DNA of 64,000 nucleotides from Lachnospira sp. (GCA_017621205.1 JAGATQ010000051.1:64001-128000); one strand, 5' to 3'; numbered from the stretch's first letter, positions 36,205 through 45,304 are shown. Notes: generated by a model from the letters alone, not told the origin. Translations and numbers: made by a program.

Positions 36205-38607
36205 TTACTTCCTTTTCTTCCTCAACACCCCAACCACAATCCCATTAATAAAGAAATCTTCTATTTTTATCAAAATATCCTGATACTTTAAATTCCCCGG
36301 ATGTAATAGCACATGTTCTTCCCCATCATAGTGAAACTGCTTTACCGTAGCTTCATTTGTTGCCATATTTCCACCGACAATAATACTTCCCTCTGGAGCA
36401 GTCGACTGTTTCTTTACCACTATTTTATCTCCATCCAATATGTTAAAATCAATCATACTATCCCCAGTAACATTTAGTATGAATTTCATTGAAACATCTT
36501 TAATAGCATCCAAAGGAATGATACAGTTCTCATCACAGCTTTCATTGACATACCTTAAATTACCTGCCGCTACATTACCTCTTACAGGCAAATATCCATA
36601 TTTCACTTTTGAATTATCAAACGCATTATAAATAACAGGCTCTTGCTTTAATATGTATTGATATTCTTTTTCCCGATTATGTTCAAAATCATAATAATAA
36701 ACAATCTCACACTCAGATTTTTTCTCTTCGTAAAATGGAATAGTATCACAGACGACATAGTTTCCATTCGTATAGTGTTCAACAATCTCATTCACGCCAT
36801 CGGTGACTACGATATATTGCGGTGCATTCCCCGGAAGGATATAGCTTTTTACCTGTTTTAATGCATTTCTTAAATCCTCTCCCTCCTGCTTTATTTCCAC
36901 ATAAATAAAAGGGCTTTCGCACTGGACATCCTCATACACTACAATATCTACAAAGAAGCTATAACTTCCACGTTTTATACTTTCCTCTATTTTCAACAAA
37001 TCGGCAGGATACCCATAGTGAAGCTTTAATTGATTTATGTAGCCCTGGCGAACTGCTTCTTCCTCCCCGGTCAACCTGCTTACCCTTTCTATTGCATCGT
37101 ACTCATCAATAGGAATGCTGAACACCGCTTCCTTTTCTTCATCCGATAACTGCAAATACTTTGAATCAATTTCCTCAATGAAAGAAGATGCCTTTAAACT
37201 GCTGGTAAGATACAACCGGTTTTTGGCACGTGTCATTCCAACATATAATAACTTACGTTCTGTATCAATGATTTCGTCGGAATAAGGTAATATTCCCTCA
37301 TTCATTCCAGCTATAAACACCACCTCTGCCTCTAATCCTTTTACTGCATGTAACGTAAGCAACTTCACCGTATCCACCAGAAAAGCATTTTCCTCTTTTT
37401 TCTCTAAAGTACGGAACACCTCTGCATCCACATGATGCTTTAAAAGGTAATCTTTCAGCCGGTTCAGGTAGCCATTCTCCTTGGCCACAACAACAATATC
37501 CTTTAACTTATATTTCAATGAACAATTTTTTATTTCTGAAGCAATATAGGCAAATTCTTCTTGGATACTTTCAAAATGGCGATATCTTGGTTTGGCACCC
37601 TTCCGCTCTATCAGCTCCGGTTCCACATAGTTATCACTGTTTTTTAAGTCCGCATCGTGGTTTAATAAGGAATAGGCTGCCTCGGCAATCTGCTTTGTCG
37701 TCCGATAATTTTTAGATAAAATATTAGACTTACCAGACATGTCAAAACCAACACTCTTAAAGCTTTGCTTAGATAGCCATGAATTAGTATAAATACTCTG
37801 TGCAATATCAGCAATGAATATAATATTGCTATCTGCTGTGTCATTATACATAGAACGAACAATCTCCAATTGCACCCTTGATAAATCCTGACTTTCATCT
37901 ACAATAATAAACTTGTATTGATAAGGATGAATTTCTCCTCTTGTTATCATTCGATATAACCGTACTGCATTGGAGGCATAATCCGTCTTATTGTCCTGTT
38001 TAAGAAGATTTTCATACATAACACACAAATCAAAAATTGCTTCACGATTCTTTGAACCCTTGGCCAGGCGAAACCTGTTTCCTCCAATACTATTACGTCC
38101 TAAACGGTCAACCTGTAAATATTCTTCCCTCGACAGATAAAGGCAGTGCCTTATCCAATCCACTTCTTCTGCTAAAAAAGAAATATTTTTTTCTTTTAAC
38201 AATGTATTATCAGGATATTTCGATAAAACCTTTTGGAGGGCTCTTTTCATATAATCTCTTTTTTCAGAATTCTTCTGATTCTCGATGTTACAAAATACCT
38301 CTTTCCCCTGTTTTTTCATGAAGTAATTAAGCTGGCTTGTAATTAAACTATCCATTGTTCTAATATGTACTTTCTCTTTATCCAAAGAAACATCATAAAG
38401 CCGGCAGAGATAGTCCATATATTTTTGCAAGGTTCTGTTGTAGGTTACGAGCAACACTTTTTCATTATCTAAGGCCTTTTGCTGCTGCATCAGTGCTAAC
38501 TTGAACAAAGCCACTGTTGTTTTGCCACTTCCCGCAACACCTCTAATCAAGCTTTGTCCTGCTGTTTTAGCATTGATGATTCTCTTTTGATCTACACTTA
38601 AGTCCAT
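36205..38607 (-). CDS. UvrD-like helicase fused to a PD-(D/E)XK domain and a LexA-type S24 peptidase
   Basis: An 800-residue fusion. Residues ~1-490: SF1 UvrD/Rep helicase with Walker A GVAGSGKTTV, motif II VDESQDL, motif III FIADIAQSIY, LLTLHAVKGLEAE, and motif VI YVGMTRAKNRLY. Residues ~530-640: restriction-type nuclease-like segment with D in SFFVDIVVY and ExK in YVEIKQ, as in HsdR N-terminal domains. Residues ~670-800: S24 self-cleaving domain with the Ala681-Gly682 site in GNVAAGN, Ser717 in GDSMID and Lys756 in ATVKQF. Spacings (A-G to Ser 36, Ser to Lys 39) closely follow LexA. It should be able to cut itself and drop the C-terminal fragment; biological role unknown, perhaps damage- or phage-responsive. 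Confidence 0.85.
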   Translation of the reverse strand: MDLSVDQKRIINAKTAGQSLIRGVAGSGKTTVALFKLALMQQQKALDNEKVLLVTYNRTLQKYMDYLCRLYDVSLDKEKVHIRTMDSLITSQLNYFMKKQGKEVFCNIENQKNSEKRDYMKRALQKVLSKYPDNTLLKEKNISFLAEEVDWIRHCLYLSREEYLQVDRLGRNSIGGNRFRLAKGSKNREAIFDLCVMYENLLKQDNKTDYASNAVRLYRMITRGEIHPYQYKFIIVDESQDLSRVQLEIVRSMYNDTADSNIIFIADIAQSIYTNSWLSKQSFKSVGFDMSGKSNILSKNYRTTKQIAEAAYSLLNHDADLKNSDNYVEPELIERKGAKPRYRHFESIQEEFAYIASEIKNCSLKYKLKDIVVVAKENGYLNRLKDYLLKHHVDAEVFRTLEKKEENAFLVDTVKLLTLHAVKGLEAEVVFIAGMNEGILPYSDEIIDTERKLLYVGMTRAKNRLYLTSSLKASSFIEEIDSKYLQLSDEEKEAVFSIPIDEYDAIERVSRLTGEEEAVRQGYINQLKLHYGYPADLLKIEESIKRGSYSFFVDIVVYEDVQCESPFIYVEIKQEGEDLRNALKQVKSYILPGNAPQYIVVTDGVNEIVEHYTNGNYVVCDTIPFYEEKKSECEIVYYYDFEHNREKEYQYILKQEPVIYNAFDNSKVKYGYLPVRGNVAAGNLRYVNESCDENCIIPLDAIKDVSMKFILNVTGDSMIDFNILDGDKIVVKKQSTAPEGSIIVGGNMATNEATVKQFHYDGEEHVLLHPGNLKYQDILIKIEDFFINGIVVGVLRKKRK

Positions 38608-38725
38608 TGTGATTCTCCTTCTGTAAATGTATTATTTTCTAAATTATATAACAATATAATACAACAAACAACAATATTATCAGTTATTACCAAATTAACT
38701 ATTGCCATCAGACTAATACACAACA

Positions 38726-38770
38726 AAAAGATGGTTACCCATCAAGTTCTCTATCCGGATAACCATCTTT
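38726..38770 (-). terminator. Terminator of the PepSY lipoprotein gene
   Basis: AGATGGTTA / TAACCATCT stem with CTTTTTG after it on the - strand, directly after the stop at 38773. Confidence 0.75.
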
Positions 38771-38772
38771 AT

Positions 38773-39468
38773 TTAATCTTCCCTATCCTCTTCCCAACTT
38801 AAAACATTACCTGTAGCTGCATCAATTTCAAAATCATATTCTATATTCTTATGGTGAATCTCTCCTTCATAAACTACTCTTCCATCTTCCCTGTCCTTCT
38901 CAATCTGAATGTTCTTTGCTCCGGGAACCTTAGCAAGAGCAATCTTCTTCGCCTCTTCCTTCGTTATCTGCTTTTTATTATCGGACGTTTGGGTGCCACC
39001 TGTAGCATTTTTATCATTACTTTGATTATCTTCAATTTCTGAATCTGCCTTCACAACACTTCCGTCCGCAACACCAATTTCATAATCATATTCCTTGTTT
39101 CCGGCATAAAACTCGATATCATAGACCTCTTTACCAGCCTCGTAATCCTTTTCAATTCGTTTGGATGTCACATCATCTTCCTTTACGCCAGCATGCGAAA
39201 GTGCCACACCGAGTGCCTCTTGTTCTGTGATACCCTCGGACTGTACTGCCGTACTGCCATCCGAACCCGATGTTCCTTCTGCCAAAGTATGCTCCTCGGC
39301 ATTACCTGATTGAGCATTGCCAGATGTCATATCCTCTGTAACTGAATCCTCTGCCGCCATATCCTTCGTCTGTTTTGCTGTCTCACCTGCACTGCAGCCA
39401 CTTAAAAACAAAACACATAAAAGAAGCAGTAACCCTATACAGCTACTTTTTATTTTACCTGTTTTCAT
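38773..39468 (-). CDS. PepSY-domain lipoprotein
   Basis: A 231-residue lipoprotein. The signal peptide ends in the lipobox LSGC (Cys near residue 25). A Ser/Thr/Glu-rich spacer follows, then two PepSY domains: residues ~80-140 (EQEALGVALSHAGVKEDDV ... YEIGVADGSVV) and ~165-228 (TKEEAKKIALAKVPGAKNIQ ... DFEIDAATGNVLSWEED). PepSY proteins often inhibit proteases or sense cell-wall state from the outer face of the membrane. Single gene with its own terminator. Confidence 0.9.
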   Translation of the reverse strand: MKTGKIKSSCIGLLLLLCVLFLSGCSAGETAKQTKDMAAEDSVTEDMTSGNAQSGNAEEHTLAEGTSGSDGSTAVQSEGITEQEALGVALSHAGVKEDDVTSKRIEKDYEAGKEVYDIEFYAGNKEYDYEIGVADGSVVKADSEIEDNQSNDKNATGGTQTSDNKKQITKEEAKKIALAKVPGAKNIQIEKDREDGRVVYEGEIHHKNIEYDFEIDAATGNVLSWEEDRED

Positions 39469-39555
39469 ATTTTGTTGTCTCCTTCCCTAAAATAGTAATC
39501 AATACATAGTATAGCATTCCCTAATATGTCAATTTTATTTTAGTTTTTTAGACAA

Positions 39556-40914
39556 CTAATCTGTTACTCTCCGAAAATATTCATCAATGTTTTCCTTAAT
39601 CTCATCAGGCTTTAAATTCTTGGACAGATATCCTGCCGGCTTTAACGCTAATACTTTTTTTACGCTCTCCTTATCCACTCTTCCGGTCAGGAATATAACC
39701 GAAATATCTGCAAAATCTTTTTCAGAACGAATCATCTCCAACACCTGTCTGCCATTACAAACCGGCATCTCATAATCCAGCAAAATCAAATCTGGACGAT
39801 TAAGTGTAAGACTTCTAATAGCAGACAGACCGGAATCAGCAAACGAAACATCATACTCCTTACCAAGCAGCTCCTTCATTGCCTGTAGCATTACATCGGA
39901 ATCATCCACCACAAGTATTTTTTTCTTATTGATGGTTTCCTTTTGTCTCACCTCATTTATCTTGAGAAACTTCTCAATTTCATCTAGTGCATTTGCAGGC
40001 TTAATCGATGGCACATCTATATTTTCGCTCAAATGAGGTGCTATCACACAATAAGAAAAATATCCTTCTCCCGTATCAAACAAGAGACTGAACTGTGGTT
40101 TTTCTCTCTCGAATACCTTTTTAAACTGGTCATATGCCAGCAGGTTTTCTGATTTCACCTTATAATCTGTCGACGAAGGGAAATGTTTCATAATACTATT
40201 TACAAATTGACGTGCGGAATACCTGACAGCATTCACCAGCACCATATTCACTTTATCCGTTTTAACTCCTATCATTTTACCGATTGTATTAATCAAAAGC
40301 TTTTCTTCAAAAACCAGAAGCGTCTCCCATTTCTTTCCCTGTTCATTACTATAAACCAAACGATAATAGAGTCCCTTCCCGAATTTCTCGCCGCCATAGC
40401 TCTCACTGATTACCTTGGCGTCAAGCTGGAACATATCATATAAAAGCTGAAGAATCGCCTCCCTCATAACAGCATGCTCATCCTCCTGGAGAAGATTACC
40501 CCACTTGCTTACCGCATTGCCGGTAATCGCCTGATCCTCTGATAATGTATGACCTAACAACCATCCGGTACACACCCCCAGAAAATGACCGATAGCATCC
40601 TCGGAATAATCTGTCTGTTCCAGTTCCTCTTCCAATGCCGGAATTATTTTGTCCCGAAAATCATCATGTATACGCTTATGTATCTTATATCCATCGTAAT
40701 TAACAGACTTCATATATTCTTCTTCATCAGCGAAATGCTGTACCGCATGCTTCTTAAAGTACTTAATTCCTTCCTGGCAGACCCACTGGCTTTTTTCTTC
40801 ATCTTCCCCATACAGATATAGCTTATTAATAATCTTAAAAAGTTTTCTATGTTCCTTATCAATAATATCAACACCAATGTTAAAGCGTTCTTCCCATACT
40901 AAATGATTGTCCAT
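39556..40914 (-). CDS. Bacteriohemerythrin - CheX-like - receiver domain fusion
   Basis: A 452-residue cytoplasmic protein. Residues ~1-135: hemerythrin-like di-iron site with ligands in DKEHRKLF, KKHAVQHFADEEEYM, IHKRIHDDF and LLGHTLSEDQ, a full O2/NO-binding set. Residues ~155-310: a domain resembling CheX/CheC phosphatases (weak call). Residues ~330-450: response-regulator receiver with acidic DDSD, phospho-Asp in LLDYEMP, Thr in FLTG and Lys in LSKNLKP. No output DNA-binding or GGDEF domain. Likely couples oxygen, iron or NO to phospho-signalling. AAGGAGG site, own promoter. Confidence 0.85.
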   Translation of the reverse strand: MDNHLVWEERFNIGVDIIDKEHRKLFKIINKLYLYGEDEEKSQWVCQEGIKYFKKHAVQHFADEEEYMKSVNYDGYKIHKRIHDDFRDKIIPALEEELEQTDYSEDAIGHFLGVCTGWLLGHTLSEDQAITGNAVSKWGNLLQEDEHAVMREAILQLLYDMFQLDAKVISESYGGEKFGKGLYYRLVYSNEQGKKWETLLVFEEKLLINTIGKMIGVKTDKVNMVLVNAVRYSARQFVNSIMKHFPSSTDYKVKSENLLAYDQFKKVFEREKPQFSLLFDTGEGYFSYCVIAPHLSENIDVPSIKPANALDEIEKFLKINEVRQKETINKKKILVVDDSDVMLQAMKELLGKEYDVSFADSGLSAIRSLTLNRPDLILLDYEMPVCNGRQVLEMIRSEKDFADISVIFLTGRVDKESVKKVLALKPAGYLSKNLKPDEIKENIDEYFRRVTD

Positions 40915-40990
40915 CTTTTTCCTCCTTCACCACGCCGATATATAAGCATAAAAGCACTCTTCCCTGACTGCAATGCGTTTTATTAAAATC

Positions 40991-41018
40991 ATTATAGCAC
41001 AAAAAAAAATATTTACAA
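40991..41018 (-). promoter_or_regulatory. Promoter of the hemerythrin-receiver gene
   Basis: TTGTAA (41018-41013) and TATAAT (40996-40991), 16 bp apart on the - strand, ~77 bp before the start. It separates this gene from the upstream Hsp70-J operon. Confidence 0.6.
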
Positions 41019-41040
41019 ATTTTTCCGAAAAAATTAGTTA

Positions 41041-42408
41041 TTATACTCCAAAAAATGCTCTGATTTCCTGTTCTGCCTTCTCCATATCCGGTTTTTTCCC
41101 TTTTTGGATATGGAAATGATATACACCCCCGGTATTGGAATTTTTTATATTAATGGTAAGTCTATTACTGTTATAAAACTGTGCATCTGATTCCTGTATC
41201 ATATCCGAAAGCTGCTTAATCTCCTGAAAAAAATCTTCATTCAGATTGCCGGATGATAGCTTTAATATTGGATAGCAATATCTTTTTTCCCCTTTCTCCA
41301 TGTATTCTAAGTTGTCTTTCTGAATACCTGATACATCGAGATAATTTCCCAAGCCAACATAATCAATCAATGCAATTAATTCCTTATAGGAATAATTATA
41401 AGAAATCGCACCCGAATCATCCAGAGCAGCATAAAATTGCACTAGCAAAGTTCCATCATTCCTGCTGCAATAAAACCATTGGTAATCCTCTTTCACCTTA
41501 CCATCGGCAATGAGATAATATATGCTATCCAGCGTATCCGGAGTATCTATCGAAGAAACATAAAACTCATCATCATATTTTTCCTCCAATATATGTTTTA
41601 CCTGCTCCAGACCAGAGAGTTTCCCTTTCAAGCCTAAAGAATCATCCACATCTCCCCCCGTAAACTGATGAAGCAATCCCAAGATAAAACACCATGTTCC
41701 AATAACGACAATAATTTTTAGTGCCTCCTGCAGGCTCATTTTCTTTTTCTTATTTTCCTGTTTCCCGGGTTCTTTATGATGCGGCGGCTCAATGGGCGGG
41801 TCTTCCCTTACAATAGAGTCAAAATTAATAGTCTGTTCTGCTGTTGGCTTTAGCATAAGCTTTCTACCACTGTCCGGGACCAGTTGTTCAAAATCAATTT
41901 GAGCTTCCTCATCAGCTTCCATAGGGTTCCATCCCTGCCTTGGTGCTTTAGGAATCTTCCCCTCAAAATCAATCTGAGCTTTCTCCTTATTATCCTCTAT
42001 TACAATCCTCTGCCTTGGTGTTCGGGGAATTTTCCCATCAAAGTCAATGCTATCCTCATTTACGGGCTCCGGCTCCCCCGGCTTATCCGGGCTGTCGGCA
42101 GTAAGCTTATAAAAATCAATCATCTCTGACTTCTGTATTGTGGTATGATTCCCATGGGAAAGCTCCGACTTCTGTACAGTGGTATGATTCTCAAGGGAAA
42201 CCTCCGGCTCGGATTCTTTCTCATAGTGAAATTCTGTACCAGCATACCCTTCGGCATAGGAGACTGCCTGCTCATAAGCATTGTAAACCTCTTGAAATTT
42301 CTCAGGCTGCTCCTCCGGATGATACCGTGCTGCCATCTTCGCATACGCCCGCTTTATCTTTCGTTTATCTTTCGTGGGCTCAATGCCTAATGTGCTCCAA
42401 ATACTCAT
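41041..42408 (-). CDS. Membrane-anchored J-domain protein with HPE instead of HPD
   Basis: A 455-residue J protein encoded 21 bp after the Hsp70 gene. Residues 1-55 are a J domain (STLGIEPTKDKRKIKRAYAK), but the invariant HPD is His30-Pro31-Glu32. Residues ~100-225 are low-complexity with four related motifs IDFDGKIPRTPRQ, IDFEGKIPKAPRQ, IDFEQLVPDSGRK, INFDSIV and two copies of NHTT(V/I)QKSE. A TM helix follows (IIVVIGTWCFILGLLHQF, ~235-252) and a C-terminal ~200-residue domain I do not recognise. It should recruit the adjacent Hsp70 to the membrane. Confidence 0.82.
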   Translation of the reverse strand: MSIWSTLGIEPTKDKRKIKRAYAKMAARYHPEEQPEKFQEVYNAYEQAVSYAEGYAGTEFHYEKESEPEVSLENHTTVQKSELSHGNHTTIQKSEMIDFYKLTADSPDKPGEPEPVNEDSIDFDGKIPRTPRQRIVIEDNKEKAQIDFEGKIPKAPRQGWNPMEADEEAQIDFEQLVPDSGRKLMLKPTAEQTINFDSIVREDPPIEPPHHKEPGKQENKKKKMSLQEALKIIVVIGTWCFILGLLHQFTGGDVDDSLGLKGKLSGLEQVKHILEEKYDDEFYVSSIDTPDTLDSIYYLIADGKVKEDYQWFYCSRNDGTLLVQFYAALDDSGAISYNYSYKELIALIDYVGLGNYLDVSGIQKDNLEYMEKGEKRYCYPILKLSSGNLNEDFFQEIKQLSDMIQESDAQFYNSNRLTINIKNSNTGGVYHFHIQKGKKPDMEKAEQEIRAFFGV

Positions 42409-42429
42409 GTATCCCGCTTCTTTCTGTCC

Positions 42430-44265
42430 TTATTTTTCCTCCTCATCCGGCTCCTTTGTCAAAGAACGGATATATAGCTGTTCCTCATCTGTATCTAGTT
42501 CCTCCCTCAGAGAATCAATAAACATCCGCTCCTCCTCATATTCCTCTTCCTCGTACTCTCTCTCGTCAAAGGAAAAATCAAACAGCCCTGCTTCTATATT
42601 AGAAAGCACCACCATCAACCGTTTTCTGATATGCTCAATCTTTGCCTCGTTCCCCTCTGACAGTACCCGGTCAAAATAATCAATAATACCTGCAATATAA
42701 TTTCTTACATCTCCCGATGTTTCCCGGTACAATGCATTCGCCAATGTAATAAGATACTGGTTTTCCTCCTTGGATTTCGGGTCTTTTTTCAATTCAGTGA
42801 GCTTTTCCATCTGTTTCTGAAGCTCCTTGTCTGACAATCCAAGCTCTTTGTTGACAATAGTTTTCTGGTAAGTCATCCGGGTGGATTCCACCTCTACATC
42901 CACGTCCAGTATACCGTTGATATCGTATGTAAACCGTACCTTTATCTTTTCCTCACCTGCAGGGCGTGGTTTGACCTTAACAGACATCTTCCCCAGATGT
43001 ATGTTGTTTTTCGCATAGTATTCATCCCCTTGATAAATATTGAGTTCAATTTCCCTCTGATTGTTGTGTGCCGTTGTATAGTAGTCCCATTTACTGATAG
43101 GCAGCACAGAATTGCGGGAAATAATAGGGGAAAAATATGGGTTGGCTATATCGGATTCATTGTGTGTGTCTACCCCCAGTGAAAATGGGCAGATATCCGT
43201 CATAACCAAATCTCTAATGTCTTCATTTCTGGATTTCATACCTGCATAATAGCCTAGCCCAAGTGCAACCGTCTCATCGGAATCTCCTGAGGTAAATAAA
43301 TCCTTTTGAAGCAGATAATAAAGATACATGCTCACCACTGTCATCTTGCTGGAACCACCTACCAGCACAATCTTAGAAATATCCTCCAGGCGGAACTCAC
43401 AATCATTCAGCACCTGCCGTATCGGCTTTTTCATCCGGCTGAATATCTTTGCAGAAATCTCCACCAGCTTCTCCTGGGTCAGGGAAACAGTCCCCTTCAC
43501 CGCATCCAAATCAAGAGAAATCTCTGCCTCCCTATCGACAGACAGCTTCTTTTTAAGCTGCTCTGCCTTGCGGAGCACAATAGACTGATCCTGCTTGGAC
43601 AACTTTTTGTACTCCTTTCCTAACTCCTTACAGATATACTTTGCAATCACATCGTCAAAATCGCTGCCACCAAGATGATTATCTCCGCTCACTGCATTTA
43701 CACTAATGACATTATCAAAGCATTCCACAATGGATACATCCAGTGTTCCACCACCAAAGTCAAATACCATATAGATACAGTCTTCCTCTTCCTCCTCCAT
43801 GCGGCATGCCAAGGCTGCTGCCGAGGGCTCATTAATCAACCGTTCCACCTTAACACCCGCAATCTCTCCTGCCCGCTTCGTCGCTTTCCTGCGGACGTCA
43901 TCAAAATAGGCAGGAACCGAGATAATGACCTCCTCTATATCCTCCTTCAACTCTCGTCTGGCATCCTCCACGAGCTTTTTAATGACAAAGGCAGATAACT
44001 CCTCCGGCTGATACTTCCCTCCGCGCAAGCTGTAGCTTTTTTTAAGACCCATGGAGCGTTTAAATACACTTACTGTATTATCCGGGTCAACAATTAAAAG
44101 CTCTTTAGCTGATTTGCCCACAATTACTTCCTTGTCCTTGTTGATATGTACGACACTCGGGGTGAGATATTCGCCAAACTCATTGGGAATTAACTCACTT
44201 TTCCCGTTCCGGTAAACAGCAATCAAGCTGTTAGTGGTTCCTAAATCAATTCCTACAATTGCCAT
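42430..44265 (-). CDS. Hsp70 (DnaK/HscC-type) paralogue
   Basis: A 611-residue Hsp70 chaperone. ATPase motifs: MAIVGIDLGTTNSLIAVY, VISVPAYFDDVRR, VFDFGGGTLDVSIVE, VLVGGSSKMTVV; nucleotide domain ~1-370, substrate-binding domain ~375-490, helical lid to ~600. It is a specialised paralogue, not the housekeeping dnaK: no grpE or hrcA is near, length is shorter, and a C-terminal Glu-rich stretch (EREYEEEEYEEER) replaces the usual tail. It is followed by a dedicated J protein and preceded by a DUF3791/DUF3990 module (33 bp gap, AAGGAG site, no terminator). Confidence 0.9.
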   Translation of the reverse strand: MAIVGIDLGTTNSLIAVYRNGKSELIPNEFGEYLTPSVVHINKDKEVIVGKSAKELLIVDPDNTVSVFKRSMGLKKSYSLRGGKYQPEELSAFVIKKLVEDARRELKEDIEEVIISVPAYFDDVRRKATKRAGEIAGVKVERLINEPSAAALACRMEEEEEDCIYMVFDFGGGTLDVSIVECFDNVISVNAVSGDNHLGGSDFDDVIAKYICKELGKEYKKLSKQDQSIVLRKAEQLKKKLSVDREAEISLDLDAVKGTVSLTQEKLVEISAKIFSRMKKPIRQVLNDCEFRLEDISKIVLVGGSSKMTVVSMYLYYLLQKDLFTSGDSDETVALGLGYYAGMKSRNEDIRDLVMTDICPFSLGVDTHNESDIANPYFSPIISRNSVLPISKWDYYTTAHNNQREIELNIYQGDEYYAKNNIHLGKMSVKVKPRPAGEEKIKVRFTYDINGILDVDVEVESTRMTYQKTIVNKELGLSDKELQKQMEKLTELKKDPKSKEENQYLITLANALYRETSGDVRNYIAGIIDYFDRVLSEGNEAKIEHIRKRLMVVLSNIEAGLFDFSFDEREYEEEEYEEERMFIDSLREELDTDEEQLYIRSLTKEPDEEEK

Positions 44266-44298
44266 GTTTTTTCTCCTTGTTGTTTGTGCTTATCAATA

Positions 44299-44526
44299 TT
44301 ATATGTGACTCTTATTGTGAGCTACGTTATATTCCTGCTTCAATTCCTCCACCAAATATTCATCACTTCTGCAATGCATATCTGATATTCCCTCACTTAC
44401 TTCCTGATAGGTAAGAGAGTGATAAAAAAAATCTATAGCCTCCCGATTATTTATTCCTGTCTGCTCTGCAAATTTTTCAACTATCCGTACATACTTCTTT
44501 TGTAATAAAATAGGATTAGCTTCCAT
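44299..44526 (-). CDS. DUF3791 small protein (second copy)
   Basis: A 75-residue protein of the DUF3791 type (KKYVRIVEKFAEQTGINNRE, FFYHSLTYQEVSEGISDM, YLVEELKQEY). The ATG directly follows the stop of the DUF3990 gene. DUF3791 proteins usually sit beside DUF3990 and are thought to act as the antitoxin or immunity partner. It resembles the 45000-45224 protein in layout, with little sequence identity. Here it also borders the Hsp70 gene. Confidence 0.75.
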   Translation of the reverse strand: MEANPILLQKKYVRIVEKFAEQTGINNREAIDFFYHSLTYQEVSEGISDMHCRSDEYLVEELKQEYNVAHNKSHI

Positions 44527-45003
44527 TTAAATCTCCTCACTTTTTAAAAACACAAGATAATTCTTCATCATCTCTTGATTCCGAATACATATCTGTGAAT
44601 TGGGTTTCATATATCGTAACCTTTTAATTGCTTCCTGCTTTTCAATCAATCCGTCGAAAAAAAGCTCTATTGTATTAAACACCTTATCATTCGCAACACC
44701 ACCGATAACAACGTCAAAGGTACTCTTATCATTGGCATTTCTGCAAGCCAGAATAAAATCCAGCCATTCATTGTTATACTTATCAAATTCTATAATCTGA
44801 AAAGTCTCCCTGCAGGCATCCAGATTAAATTCATATATTGACACTACTCCATGTCCATTACGTTTTTTAAATCTAGCTGCCCATTTTTCAGCTTGTTCTT
44901 TATAAGCAGTAACATAAAAACCCTTTCCAAAATCCACATTATCCCTTGAATGGTAAATGTCTGGTGATTCCACCCGCATGGATGAACCATGATATACAAT
45001 CAT
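44527..45003 (-). CDS. DUF3990 protein, ADP-ribosyltransferase-like putative toxin
   Basis: A 158-residue DUF3990 protein. The opening MIVYHGSSMRVESPD, then NVDFGKGFYVTAYKEQAEKW, match the H-G and G-x-G-F-Y-xT elements of ART-fold proteins; FDVVIGGVANDKVF is also characteristic. No signal peptide, so a cytoplasmic target. It overlaps the preceding DUF3791 gene by four bases (ATGA) and abuts the next one. Toxin role is inferred from fold and sandwich context, not shown. Confidence 0.8.
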   Translation of the reverse strand: MIVYHGSSMRVESPDIYHSRDNVDFGKGFYVTAYKEQAEKWAARFKKRNGHGVVSIYEFNLDACRETFQIIEFDKYNNEWLDFILACRNANDKSTFDVVIGGVANDKVFNTIELFFDGLIEKQEAIKRLRYMKPNSQICIRNQEMMKNYLVFLKSEEI

Positions 45004-45224
45004 TCCGTCACTCCCTGTTCTCTCATATAAGCAATAATATCTTCAACAATATATTCTTTGCTCTGTGTGTGCAGTGTTTCATAATTGGTAATAATGTATT
45101 CATCTAAAATATCACTGTCCTCTGCAAGCATCTGATACACTTCATCACCCGTTTTCCCAAGCTTACATGCAATATTTTCAATACAGAATATGGAAAATTC
45201 CAATTCATTTTTATCAAGTGCCAT
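45000..45224 (-). CDS. DUF3791 small protein (first copy), putative antitoxin
   Basis: A 74-residue DUF3791 protein (LEFSIFCIENIACKLGKTGD, YEVYQ-like VYQMLAEDSDILDEYIITNY, EYIVEDIIAYM). Start at MALDKNELEF is favoured, with GGGGGTG nine bases upstream; two earlier in-frame Met codons also exist. First gene of a probable operon reaching through DUF3990, DUF3791, Hsp70 and J protein. No DNA-binding domain is visible, so self-regulation is not obvious. Confidence 0.72.
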   Translation of the reverse strand: MALDKNELEFSIFCIENIACKLGKTGDEVYQMLAEDSDILDEYIITNYETLHTQSKEYIVEDIIAYMREQGVTE

Positions 45225-45304
45225 AACCATTCGCACCCCCATAACCAAATGTTAATTTTTTTTATTTTACCACAGCTCGCTTCCCTCATAAAGAATATTT
45301 TTAT

